Shown: positions 33,051 to 47,300 of the stretch, one piece after another
Numbering within the stretch: position 1 is the stretch's first letter
Layout of the letters: the number at the start of each line of letters is the position of its first letter
Source: Mesodorylaimus sp. YZB2_4
Lineage: Eukaryota > Nematoda > Enoplea > Dorylaimida > Dorylaimidae
Length of the DNA: 64,000 nucleotides
Reading direction: 5' to 3'
Assembly (NCBI GenBank): GCA_030248295.1
Contig: JASANH010001319.1
Coordinates: 405,552-469,551 of the forward strand
Program-made: the position numbers and the translations under genes
Notes under the pieces: generated by a model
Databases searched by the model: none
What the model was told of the DNA's origin: nothing
The model's input: the letters and a program-made list of their open reading frames with translations, nothing else

Positions 33051-34374
33051 GAATCGCGGGCCCATTTTATAACGGACCCGCGATCCTAATTGTCATGCAG
33101 ACTTGGAGCTGCAGATAAGTCTTAAAATCGCTCAAAATTCTATCATCTTGGTGATATTTCGATGTTTTAGATTGATCTACGTAAAAAGGAAGGCACGTAG
33201 ATGCTGTAATGTATCGCGTAAAATCCACTTCTCACAGGTACGAGCACTCCCATTAGAGAGGAGGTGAAAATACTGATTCATTCCTACATCTCCATACTGG
33301 CCTCAAACGAAAGAAATCATACAGCAGATTGCAACAAAAGTTAATGCAAATTTTGCAATCGAATGTTGCAGAAACTATTTTGAAAAAAAAATCGTGGTCC
33401 ATATTTTCCAATCATTTTTCTGATCCATTCGGTATGCTGAACTGAATCGCGTTGCTAGAAGTCCGCGAACCTAGGTCCTAGAAGGTCCTAGAAGCAAAGT
33501 TGCCAGTCAGAACTGACAGATACGAGCCCCGCGGTCCCAGACCGAGAAGATTTTTTCTAAGCGAGTTGAATTTTTCAATGCCGTTCACTCCAAAATATGA
33601 ATTCACCCCATTTTTATTTTGCTCAGACGAAACAGTTGCGATTTTTTTGACAATAATTAGCCCTTTTTTCTCAACGAAACGGCAACAGGAACTTCGTTAT
33701 AATGAGTCAGGAGCCCACACTCTAGCGTCAATCGCCCTTCATACTAAAAAATCCATAAAAATAGAATCAAAAGGGACGCCACAACCTTCGCATTTTATTA
33801 GGCTTTGAAAAACTCGTTCTTTTCGCGTAGGTTATGAGCGGCTTAATCATTATTTTCCGAAACTCCAAACTAAGCGAGGGAGGAAATCGTTTGCAGTAAT
33901 TCTGAAACGGGGGCTTTGCGATGGGGGCCAGAGCCTGAGTGCGACCACGTGAAATGGTCAATTAGGCGCGAGCTAGTGACCATGCAGTGGAGCATATAAA
34001 GAGGGACGAGTGGCAAAACGTCTTCATTATCAACCAGGAAAAACATTTGTATGGTCCTTTTTGGAACAGACTCTATTTTGCATTATCTTTAACCACAGAT
34101 GCAACGGCTGGCGCTGGTTTTGTTTCTGGTTACATGTTTGCAATATCTCAGAATCGGCTCAGCATTCAGGTAGGACCAATGAGTTCACCATGAGACTATG
34201 TATATGTATCTTGGTACGAGTGTATACTGAGACAAACTCAATGGTCGAAACCCCCTGAATCCCATGAAGATTTGTTAGTAACCACTTTTTTTAGATATCA
34301 TATTACGCAAAATATTCCCATGTCAAATGGAGGTAAAGAAAGCATCGATTCGCCAAGACTTCACGAAGTATTTG

Positions 34375-34473
34375 TTCGTCTTCCGAGAATGCACGGAGTC
34401 ACAAGCGTGCCCCCTCATCGAATATACATTCCGTGCTTTTTCTCCCCAATACAGTGTCAGCTGAGAAGAAAAG
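34375..34473 (-). repeat. Dispersed repeat family D, copy 3 (inverted)
   Basis: On the minus strand it reads CTGACACTGTATTGGGGAGA, then AAGCACGGAATGTATATTCG, as in the other family D copies. The downstream GACTCCGTGCATTCTCGGAA block also aligns. No coding potential. Confidence 0.5.
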
Positions 34474-35906
34474 GAGGACGATAAGATACTGTCGGTGTCC
34501 TCGTGAATGCTGCTCACAAGGAGTGGCATAGTCTATTCACATATCTTGTGCTGTCATGCTCCCACGCTCAAGATAACCTTAACAAGGAAATCTTGACGCC
34601 CATGCGCGCTTGCCACTCCCCTGGCTCCAGATGAACATTGCGTTAGTGTTCTACCTGCTAGATCATGTATGACTCGCACAAGGAAAGAGTAAGCAAGCGT
34701 GTACGTCATCTGTGCTTTGGTTTTGTTTGGATGCCTCACATGCCACAGTCAGAACGACTTGTACTGCTCGAGTATGCACTGGGTGGGAAAGCGGTGGTCA
34801 AATTCTTTTTCTTGCAGTCATTACAAGACCAATATCACAGATTTATTTCTCAGCTACCCCAAATCAGAACAATTTTGTTTGTAAACATCAAGTCATGTCG
34901 TTACATTTTATCCATAGCCAAGCACCACACTGTGAGGCAACAGTGGGGCGATGGTTTTATTGACGAGCCGCACATGCAAATGATATATGGCAGTCGCAGA
35001 CAGGCTTATCTGATACAGAACAAAGGGAAATCAGACACAGAAGATACCGAATCAGGAAAAGGTAAAGAGGTAGGTACTTTGCGGTACTTGAATCGTAGGT
35101 GCATTCTAGATGGTAGTATGCAAATACAAGTAATTAACTAGCGCCCCCTTACAATACAGCGCATTCTCGAGGGCTAAGAATACTGTTTGATAATCATTTT
35201 TATCCACTCTTGGCCGCGTGCAGAGCTTTGAATCCGTATGGCAGCTTTATCTGTAGTGTATGTGCTGGGATATCACTGGCCTCCTTCCCCCCTTTTTCTG
35301 GGTATTCGTAAAAAAAAAATAATCATTTTTTATCCAGGTACAGTAAAACTCTCCGCTGAACAGTAAGCGCGCACCCAGCGTGAGGCAGACACCTATCGCT
35401 GGGTCAATTGCATTTGTTGCCTCTTTTTTAGTTCTTGTGTTCCTTCAGTGACGCAACAGGGGAAAGATTCTGAACAATAATGTAAGCCTGATAAATTAAA
35501 AACTTAGTTAAATAAACTGCCCAAACTGACATGTTGAGGATAGAACTCTCATGTTGGATACTTGTCTCATCGCTCCAAGAGTTTTCGCAGATGCGGCTTT
35601 ACAAACTGTTCTTACAAACAGTTCTTCAGTCAGCCTACCCCAATTTGGCTGCTGCGGAGAGAAAATAAAGCAAGCGGCCTCTGCTCAGCACTGTGATGTA
35701 CTGTGAGTGAAAACGACTTTTGCATTTCCTGCAAAATACTGCACTTACTACGGTGTTTTAAATTCACATGCCTTAAAAAGTAGACAACGATTTTTACAAA
35801 CATAAGCACTGCCTTCGCCGTTTTTTCATGCAGTTACCAGCAAATATTTTACTTTGTCTACAACTATGTATACCTGTACAAAAACTGCTACCTCATCTTC
35901 CTTTGC

Positions 35907-36095
35907 CGCGCAATTGACATTCAATCGGAGAGAAAAAGCATGGAATATACACCCGACCACGGGGAGCTTTTGCGACTCTGTATCCTCGTTGAATTCGAGA
36001 AAATGGTGTTTTCACGTTGTTCTGAATTATACTCGTTTGCTCATTCCTGTTTGGCAGCGTCGTTTCGCGTGCAGGCGAAGGAATGGAGCTGAAAA
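35907..36095 (+). repeat. Dispersed repeat family D, copy 4
   Basis: It contains CGCAATTGACATTCAATCGG and AAGCATGGAATATACACCCG, and ends with GCGAAGGAATGGAGCTGAAA. That end matches GCGAAGGGTCGGACCTGAAA in the 30.9-31.1 kb copy, extending the shared unit to about 190 bp. Confidence 0.5.
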
Positions 36096-36581
36096 AGGCA
36101 GTTGTTCAGTAGCTGGCCGAATGACAGCAGACCATTCTGACTATCTATACGGTTCGACAATGTCACAAAGTCGCTTGATGTCAGAAGTGCAGTAATGGCG
36201 CCATAATGCTTACCCATCGTCACTACATCATTACGAATTCGAAAATGGTACGTTTAGATACATACTTGACTCATTCTTTGCATGGAAAACAAATAACACA
36301 TTTAAAAAATGCACACGATGTGACAGAATAAGGTATCTTTTGTGCTGTGCCTTCTAAGTGGACTGATAAGTCTTTTGGTACAGTAAAGTATAGCATAGCA
36401 TAGTATAGCATATCTTCTGCCATCATATATGGAGACTACATAGGTAATTATCGCCATTTATCAGCCCTATGTTATCTAATTTTGGTATGATTATGAGGTA
36501 GATTTGTAACGGTACAAATCCTAGATCTCTGTCTGAAGAATTGAGAGCAAATCATACATATTTAATCCTAAGTTTAGTTGT

Positions 36582-36602
36582 TATATATATATATATATAT
36601 AT
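36582..36602. repeat. (TA)n microsatellite
   Basis: About ten TA units in a row, flanked by AT-rich sequence. Confidence 0.9.
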
Positions 36603-39600
36603 GTAGGACATATTTAACTTTTATGCGTAAAAGCTCGTAAAAGTTGCTAAAAAACAGCTGTGACCTTTATCTTGAAGATTTATATGCCCAGGCACGCCAT
36701 TGGATAATGGATTTTTTAAACCTGGGTGCACCAAGACAGAAGGAACCCGACTTCACGTGCTTGAAAGCCCGTTTAGCGAATAAACAGTTTTCTCAGATCA
36801 CTTTCCTTCCAGGCAGCACCAGATACCGTCCTTCCACTAATTTGTCGTGTTCATTACTTGGGAATCTCACCAAAGTCGTCAGCACACCTGTTTCGGAGGG
36901 CAATTCATTTGAGAGGCCATAAACAAGCATTTACGACACTGCCAAGTCGAATGCCACAAGAACAGCAGATATGTCGTAGCTTTTTCAAAAGAAGGCTCAC
37001 AATCAGCCTCTTGAAAAGCGCTCAGCATGGTTTCACTATTTGTTATCGAATGGACGCACCAGTGGATCAGCAGGCTCTTTATGATATCACGAATTCGCCG
37101 TGCTTTTAAACAGATTTTGCATGTCATGGCTTCTGCTGTAGAATTATCAAGGTTCTTGCTCCTGCCTCTCTGACTATTGCTGTTGATATATTACTCAAAG
37201 GAAGGGCACCGTACTTTTTAGGATTTCTACTGCACATACAACGGCGCGAAAGAAAGGAATGCGTGAACTATAGCAATATGAGAAAGACAGACATCCTCCT
37301 TCAGCAACACCGGATCAAGCATTCGATATTGCGCAGTTGAACCTCCGCTTGTGACACGCAGCGACCTTATAAGATACACTTACCTCTCGTTAAATTTTGA
37401 TATAAAGCATACTCCATAACAGATAAAGCAAGAAAGCAAGAGAAGCAACAACCCGAACCGTACCATCTCGGGTGACTAGATTGTTGGCGCAGGATTTGCT
37501 GGCCATACGCAAGACTAAACACGTAATAACATCGTATAATAGGTCCTAACAAAGTTTACTCGAACTCACAATAAGCATCGCGTCACTCTTGCTTACAGCA
37601 TCCGCTCAAGTTTGTTTCAGACAAACTAGCGCCCCACGCGTTGTATGAAGACCTCTGGTGAACACGATGAAGTTCACGTAGCAACTTTCGCCTACCTATC
37701 GCAGTCTGCATAGACAAGTTTTCTTTGATTTCGACTTTCCATTTTATCGTATGTGGCATGCCCTCAGTAGAGTGTCGTACAGAACTGTCCAGAGGCTTTT
37801 ATCTTCTTAACTGATACAAAACTTCATATCTAAAGCATCTGTACCTGTCAATGCATCCCTCCAGCTGCCCTGGCCCTGCACTGGTTGCACTGGAAAATCG
37901 TGCCCTACCCGATAGGAAGCCTCCATACCTCTCCTGCCTGTGCCTATCAAGATATTTGATAGAAGTCCACAGCAAACATCAGATATTGACGGCAGGATGA
38001 TAATCTGCAACCAAGGTTGATGAGACTGATGGAATTTGATGTTGCGCGAAAGGAGAGTGAGAAAAAACTGATTCTGCTTCTTTGAGGACAAGTCGGTGCA
38101 AAATAATGTACCTATTTGCTCGATGCTGCATCAGAAGAACTGGACGTTACTTCCGTATCCCAAGATCTACATCAATAGAATTGGCGAGCAAAGCCACAAC
38201 AGGAATAGAAACAGGTGTAAAGTGTGAATGTCACACTTGTCACGATAAGGGGGTTTCTAATATTGTTTCACACAAACAGCCGTAGTGTCCTCCAAGATAA
38301 AGGGCCGCACGGCAGGCAGTGCCACGAGCGCTAAGGAAATTGAAGTCGGAACTGAGGGCGTGCCAAATATGGTATGCTAGCTCTCGCATTTTCTTTAGAG
38401 ATGCATAGCCGGTGCACATGCTTTTAAAGCAAATACATGAAATGTGTCGAAATCTTGACCCGCTCATTCGCCCATAATACTTAACATTATGTGCCGTAAA
38501 AGTGCCTTCCGATTTTATCAATAATTGAGCATTTCATCGCCGCAACACAATTAGGCGTGGCTTCGAGTGTCGAGTCGACATATTCAATAGCAGCTTAATT
38601 TCATGCCTCATCTGTTGGCTTGCGTAATTCCTTTCTCTCATTTAGCCCGAATAGGGTCATTGAGCACAATCAATTACTGCGTGCACACCCCATCGTCGGC
38701 TGGGAGGGTGATTTATGTTTATGTTAGCCTGGGTGTGGTTAGGAGACTAGCATATTGATATGTGACTAGGGTTCTGAGTGACAGGAACGAAATGCCTGGT
38801 CGATAGGTCAGATTGCGGTTTGTAAGGAAATAATTTCCTTCAACGACACCATATTTTGTGGAAAAAGCATGATTTTTTTCCTGTCCAACCGAACACTTTT
38901 AGAAAACGCACCTACAAATTTGTTTCAACGCTGCTCACCTTGTCCTATTAAACTTTGTGGCTGATGCAACATCCATTTTGCTTACCAGGTCTAAAAATGA
39001 GAATTAGCAGACAAAAAACCACTTTACCTCGACAAGGGAAGCTGGTTTGCTATGTCCATATCCTGAACAAGCAGATATGTACTGCAAGAGGAAATTTATA
39101 ATGTCTTACCCGTTTCTACCCCATTTCTATTCTGTTTTCGAACGGAAGCGCTAAAGTGGAAGAAATAAGTAAAGAATAAGATTCCTGACTCAAATTGCTC
39201 TTTTAGTTTCCCTGGTGGTACCTAGCTGAATCGATACTTCACGATTAGAAACTGGCCAGGAACTGGCTGGTACGCATAAGTTTGACATTATTCCACTTGC
39301 ATAAGCGCATTTTGAGGCGACAGCGGGATGCCGAGCTAAGCGAATATCATTGTGGAACATAATTCTAACCAGTATGCATCAGGGACTCGGTGAAGTAATT
39401 GGATTTGGCGTGAAGTGGGTGGGTAAACAAGAAATAGTAGTCAGCAACCAATGCTAGGAGACAGTCGAGGTTTATCATTATGAAAATTTTGATAATGCCT
39501 TCCAGCTTCTTTTTTTGAAGAAGCGTAATTGAAGGAAAAACGTTAAATTTTCTCGAAATTTCTCTCTTCGAGGCAAATCTGAAATATGAATGGTCGCTGA

Positions 39601-42600
39601 TGAAATGATAAATCTCGTTTTCGATTTGCTTGAACCTTGATTTTGTTGGACAAACGCCAAATTACCTCAAATTTGCTTAATTGTAGTCTCTGTCATGCCT
39701 AATTGCGAGTTATTATTCAATCGATTTCACAAACTGTGGCTGCTCACGTGCGCCTGTTGTCCCCTGCCCCACACGACCTAGCTGTTACTGGACAACTAAA
39801 ACTGTTGGCTTTCAGTTTTTCCTTTTTGGTCAAAAATCAGCCGGAGCAAAGGCGGGCTTGAGTCCATCTTCGGCTTAGTAACCAGATCGGGCGTGGTGGG
39901 TTTAGCGTGGCAGCGTATGGTGCCTATATCCATTAGCGTCGCCAAATTGTCCACGAGCGCTTCGTGTTTCGCGGGTCGGCCATCAGTAGGCCTCGTGCAT
40001 AGGATGGCGGGTGGACGGAGCGAAAATTGAATTTGCTGCGGCCCATCGCGCGCTATTTATTCTCGAGCTCTTGACCGATCGGCCTTCGGCTTTACTCGTC
40101 GTCATTCCTCGCCCGGACGTGGTAGTTCAGCTTTTGCTACTGCTAAACCATTCCGTTTCTCTACGATCCATTTGCTAGAAGCTAGCTATCTAGCCAGTCA
40201 ATGTTTTCTTCCTTCACTCACTTCCATTCCATATATAGAAAGAGTGGGGATGCGCCCGGGGCTCACTGCAGCGTCTTGGATAGGCCTGCTACCGCTTACG
40301 AGTATCCAAAAATGGAAACTCCTTGTGACAGCTTCTACTAGCCGCCAATTGGATAGTTGTTACAGCCAAGTCAAAGTAAATTTAATCGACACGACAGCCA
40401 ATAGTCAGAGCTGACTTCGTCGTCCTACTTGCATTTTTTCATAAAATTCGAGCCTTCTTTCGTTGGATGGAAAACGAAAATACGCTTGTAGGTCGAACTT
40501 ATCTTCCCTGAGTACTTCTCCATTCTCCGCTCCATGTTGCCGTCCATCATCAACCGAGTGTGAAGTAAAGGCATAAAAAAACGTATTCGAGTCGACTAAA
40601 TTTCTTTTTCCCACTGGCTTTTTTACCCATCTCGCCAACTTTAATATATTGCTAGCTTTTCCAAACAGTCAAGGCGACCTGAGCTTAGGAGAATCGGCAG
40701 TCGTGGCTCTCTTACAGCATAAAAAAAGTTTTATTGGAAAACATCTGGGATCGAGTTTGTCATTTACGTTGGCTCACTTTTTATGACTCCTGCTGGTCCT
40801 ACCATAGTCAATATGCGTAATTGTGTTTTTGACAAAATGGCTCCAACTTTTTCGTGCATTAGCTGCGCGAACGTTAGTAGCCTTCTTACTGGTACATAAC
40901 CATTGCAAAACATTATAAAGTAGATTTTATGAACCATTTCTGAAGAAAAATTTTTGCAAAGAATTGTTTTCTGAAGTACTTTCTGTCTCCCTTTTTTGTT
41001 TTGACTGGAGCACGAACTTCAATATCGTTTCCAACTGGTTGGTTGCACTGTTTTCTTCAAGTTGTTTGAAAATCTATTGTTGAGATTTATGAACGGCATT
41101 TGAAACTGCTCTTTTGTGATTGGCTATTCGAACACTCGCTCCCGACTGGCCACTTCAAAATTCTTTTCTCTGATTGGCCAGTACTTCTCTGTATCCTCAG
41201 TGGCTAATCCCTGGCTTTCATAAGTCATTTCAAAAACTAAATAGTGAGATTAGTAACACTAAAACCTATTTGGTAACTCATCACCTCAGATATGGTCCCT
41301 CGCGGAAATACTTCTGAATGCTGTCTAGTTTATTCCACTCGTTTCCTCATTTTTTCTATTTAAGAATGCTCTCTTTGACTAGCTAGCATTTCATAAGCTA
41401 GCGACCTTGATGCACTCAAAAACTTGAGAAAGTTGATTGAGGAAGTTTTTTTTCTGAATTCCATCTCAATCACGTTTGTCTGATGAAAACAAGATAAATG
41501 GGCGCACAAAAATTCCACTTGTATAAAATCGCTTCCTGCATTTATGCATTTTTTTGAAAACATTCCCTTTTTCTGAACCTTGTTCTGAATTGACGGCTAT
41601 TGTCACGCCTGGAAATGTGATTATTGATAGAGCTCTATGGAAAGTGTTCATAAAATGAAAAACAGACTAGAATAAGGGCGCGAGTAGGGAGTAAGCTGGG
41701 GTGAGGAAAACACGAACGAAAGTAAAAGACCTTTTTTCAATATTCCAGCTGGCCGAGAACCAAATATGGTGAGGTCTTGTTTTTCTCGTTTTTCAAAGCT
41801 TTCTATTTCTCCCTCGCTCGCTTACTGCCCTCCTGTCCTCTTCTCATGAAAGCGAAAAATATGCTGATCGGTTGGTCGTCGTCGGCGAGTAAGGGTTTCA
41901 TCGAGGCCCTTTCTAGCCTGCTTGCGCCCGCACTCATTCGATTCAAAAAGAACGTGCGCCATTGGCTGACGTAGTTGTTTTTCGCTTCTTCACCCGTTAA
42001 GCGTCTTCCTTCTCTTCTTTCTTCGCCTCCCTTATCTCACCCTGTACAAATAGTCGCTCCGGTCGCCTCTTTTCGCCTCGTCCCCTCCTCGCCCTCTCCT
42101 CGCCTTGCGTATAAGACGTTTTCTTGAACCAACTTCTTTGGCACTCTTCCTCTCACTCCCTCACTCCGCCTTTCGGTTACGCGCGCATAGTAGTTGCGCA
42201 TGCTTACTTGCGCGACCACGGCTTGGTTCTAGTCCAAGTTATACAGCGGCTCTTTATCGATAGTTTTGCTCATAGTAGCCACACTGACCTAGCTGATCTG
42301 TACGGCAACTGACTGGTCTACGTATCGAACCGAGGGTTGGCCCGCTACCTCCATCGCCCCCACCGACAACTTTCTCTTCACTACTTAGCTCACTCGTGCT
42401 CTCGTTCGTTTTCCCATCTATGGCCAGAGTTAGACACTAGCAGTCCTGTTCAATCCTGGCACGCTTACATGGCGACAACGAGGTTGTCACTAGAAAATCG
42501 ATGAAAACTTACGAGACCGTGAGTTATTACAAGAGAGTATTCGTGTGCGTACTAGTGCCGGGCCGTTCGATGGGACTAGTTTTTCGTTAGTTTCGGAATG

Positions 42601-43199
42601 TTAAAAAAGGAGAAGAGGCTTCACTCGGAGGCGAGAACTCGATGCGATGCGGCCTTCAGTGCATTCAATTTTTACGACATTATATTCTCGCCTGTGCCCG
42701 CTGAAAACAGGAGTCTTAAAACTAGTACCTATCTAATTAGACTACTTATACCCGCTCTCCTTTTTCGTCTAGTTCTTATTTTGTTTTTGTCACATTTCGA
42801 TTGGTGAAAGTTTGTTGAAAATGAGAAAAGTATAAGAAATATGCAAACAAAACACTTGATTCTTGACATGTCCTTTACAGATGTGGAGACCAGACTGGCC
42901 GAGGAGGACTAGTCGCCCAAAGAACAACAAGCAGCCGAGAGAAGAGTTTCTCGACGAATCAATATTTATACAAGAGGATTGCCTTTCGATGGCTCATGCA
43001 CAAATATTAGTGCCCGCAGCAGCAGCCATCGGTTGATCAGCGAGGTCAGGTCGTGGTCGAGGGATTGGAACAAGGTGCAGTGGCCACCTGATCGCTATCA
43101 GGACTCTACAAGTGCAAAATCAAAGTGCAAGTGCAAGTGCGAAGTTCGATGCGAGAACTCATCAAAATAACGTGATTGCATTTGGAGAGGTTGTAGACA

Positions 43200-44330
43200 A
43201 TGAAATATCGGTCCATCCTGCTTTGCATTTTCGTACTCGCTTCTTTCAATTTATGTAAAATCCAAGCAGAAAATGAATATTGGGCAGATGGTAACGGATC
43301 GAATGAGAATTATGGATCAGAATCGTCGAACGAGGAAGGTGGTAACGATCACATGGATGGCGAAGAAGATCATGGAGGTGCTGCCGACGAAGTAACCCCG
43401 CCAAGTGCCGTCGAAGTTGTGCAGGGCGAAGGTGGCGATGGTCATCACGAAGAGCCAGCGACCACCGTAGCATCGTGTCAACACAATGATTTGGTGAAAT
43501 GCCTAGCCGAACCATTGGACGAATGGGCAGTGGCTTTATACAATTTGAAAGAAAACATCGTAGCTTTAAAAAGCGAAGATTGCTTAACACATCGCGAACA
43601 AATTCGTAAATGCATCGAAGAAGATGCACCGAATTTCAAATGTGATCACGCGAGTATATTGGCCGTCGCCGAACGTGTAACCGATTTATTGGTTCATAAA
43701 AAGAAAAGTGGCAGTTTATTACGCAGCTATTACGTAACGGCTTACGTATGTACGGACGAGGGACGAGTTTTACGCGACGAAGTTAGCGAAGAATGTTTAA
43801 AACAACAACACATGGGAGAAATGTTATTCGATACTATCAAATATATGGATGAGAAAATATCCCATAATCATACAGCCAATGGCCACGATTTATGCGTATT
43901 CTTACGCGAACGAGCGCTTTTAATGCGTTCAGTTGGTGAAAATAAATGCTCGCAACACGCCACGAAAGCTGGTCGTTTGATGTGCGAAACTGTTAAGACT
44001 TCATTCATGACCATGTACCCCGATAAATTCGGTTCGTGTTCTGTTCAATGCCCAACAGAAACAGCACCACATACGGCCGGTGGTGATAGCAGTCAGGGCG
44101 CTGGTGTCAGTGGCGCCGAACCGACCGATGGAGCATCCAACAATGGTCAAACTGGAGCCAATCACGGCCGACCCGAATCTGGCGGCACTGATCAGCCGAC
44201 TGGTTCGGCTAATAGCATTTTGCAAAGCCGACAAAACGTGGTCTACACAATCACGGCTCTGGCGATGACATGTTTGGCTGCCCATCTAGAGAGAGATGGA
44301 TTTTTAGAAAGAACGTTCAACCGACTTTGA
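43200..44330 (+). CDS. Secreted cysteine-rich protein, DUF19/T20D4.11-like
   Basis: One intronless 376-aa frame begins at ATG 43200. Residues 1-23 (ILLCIFVLASFNL core) form a signal peptide. Residues about 25-90 are acidic, Gly/Asn/Glu-rich and low complexity. From about residue 92 to 285 a helical domain has about a dozen cysteines (SCQHNDLVKC, SEDCLTHREQIRKC, NFKC, AYVCTDE, EECLKQ, DLCVF, NKCSQ, LMCET, SCSVQC), a spacing reminiscent of the nematode DUF19 family of unknown function. A Gly/Ser/Thr-rich linker and a C-terminal hydrophobic stretch (VVYTITALAMTCLAAHL) follow, but a charged tail after it argues against a simple GPI signal. Extracellular location is likely; the function is unknown. 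Codon use (frequent TTA, AAA, CGA) looks host-like. Confidence 0.75.
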   Translation: MKYRSILLCIFVLASFNLCKIQAENEYWADGNGSNENYGSESSNEEGGNDHMDGEEDHGGAADEVTPPSAVEVVQGEGGDGHHEEPATTVASCQHNDLVKCLAEPLDEWAVALYNLKENIVALKSEDCLTHREQIRKCIEEDAPNFKCDHASILAVAERVTDLLVHKKKSGSLLRSYYVTAYVCTDEGRVLRDEVSEECLKQQHMGEMLFDTIKYMDEKISHNHTANGHDLCVFLRERALLMRSVGENKCSQHATKAGRLMCETVKTSFMTMYPDKFGSCSVQCPTETAPHTAGGDSSQGAGVSGAEPTDGASNNGQTGANHGRPESGGTDQPTGSANSILQSRQNVVYTITALAMTCLAAHLERDGFLERTFNRL

Positions 44331-47300
44331 CTGAAGCGGTCACAAAAATTTGATTGAGTTGCGTCAGAAACAGATGGGAAGCGTTTGGCCTAAATTTGGT
44401 GAAGTCAATTCACAGTTTCTATTGCTGCCAACTGCATTCACTGCCACCAACTCAAAACAGCGTTTTTTAAGATTTTTATACATTTTTAGCAAAATGCGAT
44501 GGCGATTTTATGAAAATCGAATAGTAGGTAGCTTACTTTAGGGAGGTTTTGGCATAGGATATACACACAAACCTAAACCTGCTAACTTAAAAAATGTAGA
44601 TGCAATTTTTGATCTTTTTTGCAACACTACTAAGAGTTGATAACATGTTTCAAAATTTTAATTGGGGGATGGTCCCTGGGGTAGTGTCCAGTGGACAATA
44701 GCAGCCTTGGCTGGGCGTCGTTTCTATTTTTACAACTTCGTGAGTGTCAGATTTCTGGTTTGCAAAACATATGCGCCCAATCTTGGCTCTCACACAGCCG
44801 CAGTTTTTGTTTTAAACCCAGTTATGTCGAAGTTGCATCAGGGAATAATATTTACAGCTAATATTTTTAATCATCTCACACGAAAACCCCGATTATTCAT
44901 TGCTGAAAGTATAAATACTTGTAGTTTTTTCTCTTCTCAGCTCTTGACTGGGGTACTTGTCTTCGGCATAGAATATAGTATAGGCCAGAACATATAATAG
45001 AAATAATAAATAATATAACCATTTCCAAAGTGTTCATGTCTCGCATTTTAAAACTTCAATCAAAATAAGACTATACTTATATTATCCAAAATATTTTCAT
45101 GTATACGAGTAAGCAGAATAAGAGTTTATGTATTTTTATATATTTTTTTATTTTCTAAAATTTACGAATTGTCATTGTGATATTTGTCTGTACAGAAAGC
45201 TAGAGGCTTGTTATAAGCGCATTTTTTATAACTACGTTGTCTTTTCGTGTTGTTTTGTGCTTTTTATACTCCATTTTTATTCATTTTACTCGTGTTTTGA
45301 CAATAATCGATCATGCAGCATATCAAATTAGCTAGTTGAGCGATTCGTAGCTGCTAGATCGTTAGTATGCGACTAGATACTGTAGCCGTACTTAGGTATG
45401 GTCTTATTGATAATAGGCAGCTAGGTTTTTTTTTACCGTATTGTTATTTATGATCGTTGTTTTTGCGTCGTTTCTGTGAATGGTAGGTTTATGTGTCGAG
45501 CGGTGGTTTGATAAATGAGTGGAGACAGAGTGATGTAGGTTTTGCTTGTTGTCGGGCAATAATTAATAAGAACAGCTCGCTAGTTGTTTAAGTCATTGGT
45601 TTTCCCGCCATTTATCCCATTTGTTTCAGGTTTTTTCAGATCTAAATGTGGTAGATCACAAGTTGAGGGGAAAAAGCATGTTGGTGGGCTGATAATACAT
45701 TACACGGCATCTGTGAGAAAATAATTCATACTGAAGCTGAAAACCTGGAAAATGTGTCGCACTTGGAGATTCATTCGATTTGGGGGGGGGGTCGCGAAAT
45801 TGGCGAGGTAGGCTTGATACGATTTCGGCTCGATTATTAGCCTTTAGGGTTATCGTAAGTACTTGTGGGCCAGAGGTGGGGAAACTTTGTTTTTATTTTT
45901 TTAACCGAAGTCCGTTTTGCCAGCAATCAAACCTAACGATAAGCAAGACTGCGTAATATGTCTGGGTCCGAACTGTGGAGGGAGTGACTGGTGAAGCTTT
46001 GCCCCGCGCCAAAAAACCCAGGACAGCCAACCAAGTCTTCCGGCCTGCACTACGTGGCGAAAAACATGCACCACCAGTGCGAGATATACCATCATGATCT
46101 TTCAAGCGCCCCGCCCGCGCCTGCTCAGTTTATGCCTGCGCGAGTGCGCCTATTCTGTTCAAAAAATTATCGCCTATTTTAAGTTTACTCGGCTGTCAGC
46201 ACTTTTACGAGATCACTATAATTTGATTAATTTTTGGTATTTTTCAAGCACCCATTGGTAAAACCCAATATAAGTTGATTTTTGCGTGCGATTTGGATGT
46301 TAAGAGCCACTTCAAACTATTTCCTTTTAAAAAATTCACTACTCGCCGTCCTGATCACAGGGTTCTCGATTTTTTGCGAAAATCGATATTTTTGATTAAT
46401 TTTAGGGATCAGATCAGCACTTGTAGTCGCCGGCTGAAACATCGCCCTGATGAGTGACGCCAAGAGCTGCCGGCTCTGTGTAGAGTCTATTGCCAGTCGT
46501 TTCTACAGCTGTCCAGGGACCAGCACACAGCAGCATCCCTGTGTGCGTCTCCACAAGGTGCGCTCCACACGAGGGCATCCTGGACTGGACGCCGACTTCT
46601 CGGGCAATAGGCTGTGAACCCTGTCGGTGTTCAACAGCCGAGACTGTCTCTGGAGTAATTCCGCATGAACGCCTGACATCCGAAGTTTTGGCAGAAATTC
46701 AACAATGCTGCCTGTTGTGCGATGAAAGCACTTCGGCCTGAGGGGTCGGGAAAAATGCAGCTACGGACTGTATCGTTCAGGCATAGAGAGACGGAGAATG
46801 CGGGAGGGGTTAGAAAAGTTAGGGATCAATAGTTTTATAATTCGACGCACACCTTTGATAAATCTAGTCATGAGAATAACTAGCTTTCAAAACGGTTGAA
46901 AAATGAAGAATGACTGATTGGAGAGAGAAATAATATAAAAACCTAACAGAAGTCAGTTGCGTGAAGCCAGCACGCCTAGGATGCCCTCAAATAATTCTAC
47001 TGCATCCGTCTCCGAGTTAGGCTGGCCGAGTGGTGCTATAGTCGATATTTTGTGGACAGCTATTGCTTGTACCTCGGCTCCGACAAAAGTTTGCTCTCAT
47101 ACTGATCGAATAAAACTGATCGTGAGTTACGAATGCGCTACTGTACAGTGAATTACATTTATTTATGAACGTGCTTTTGTGTTTTCGTGTTCACCCAAAG
47201 TAAAATTGGATCATTTTCATTTTGCATCAAAAATACTTCACAATGCATATTGTTATTCTCTAAATTATATTTTTAAAACTTTTTATTATTTCTGTCTCAT

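Larger units (their letters stand above)
33051..43199. other. Ten-kilobase gene-poor region with repeats and microsatellites
   Basis: No gene model is supported. Contents: family D copies (34375-34473 inverted, 35907-36095 direct), family S fragments (34909-34935 and 35155-35205, inverted), a TATAGCA-type tandem patch (36388-36413), a (TA)n run (36582-36602), and pyrimidine-rich sequence at 41980-42180. A minus-strand ATG exon-like stretch (MDVASATKFNRTR) with a GTGAGC donor lies near 38940-38977 but no partner exon was found. The last 700 bp before 43200 contain a TTTACAG acceptor (42884) and may be 5' UTR of the next gene. Confidence 0.4.
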
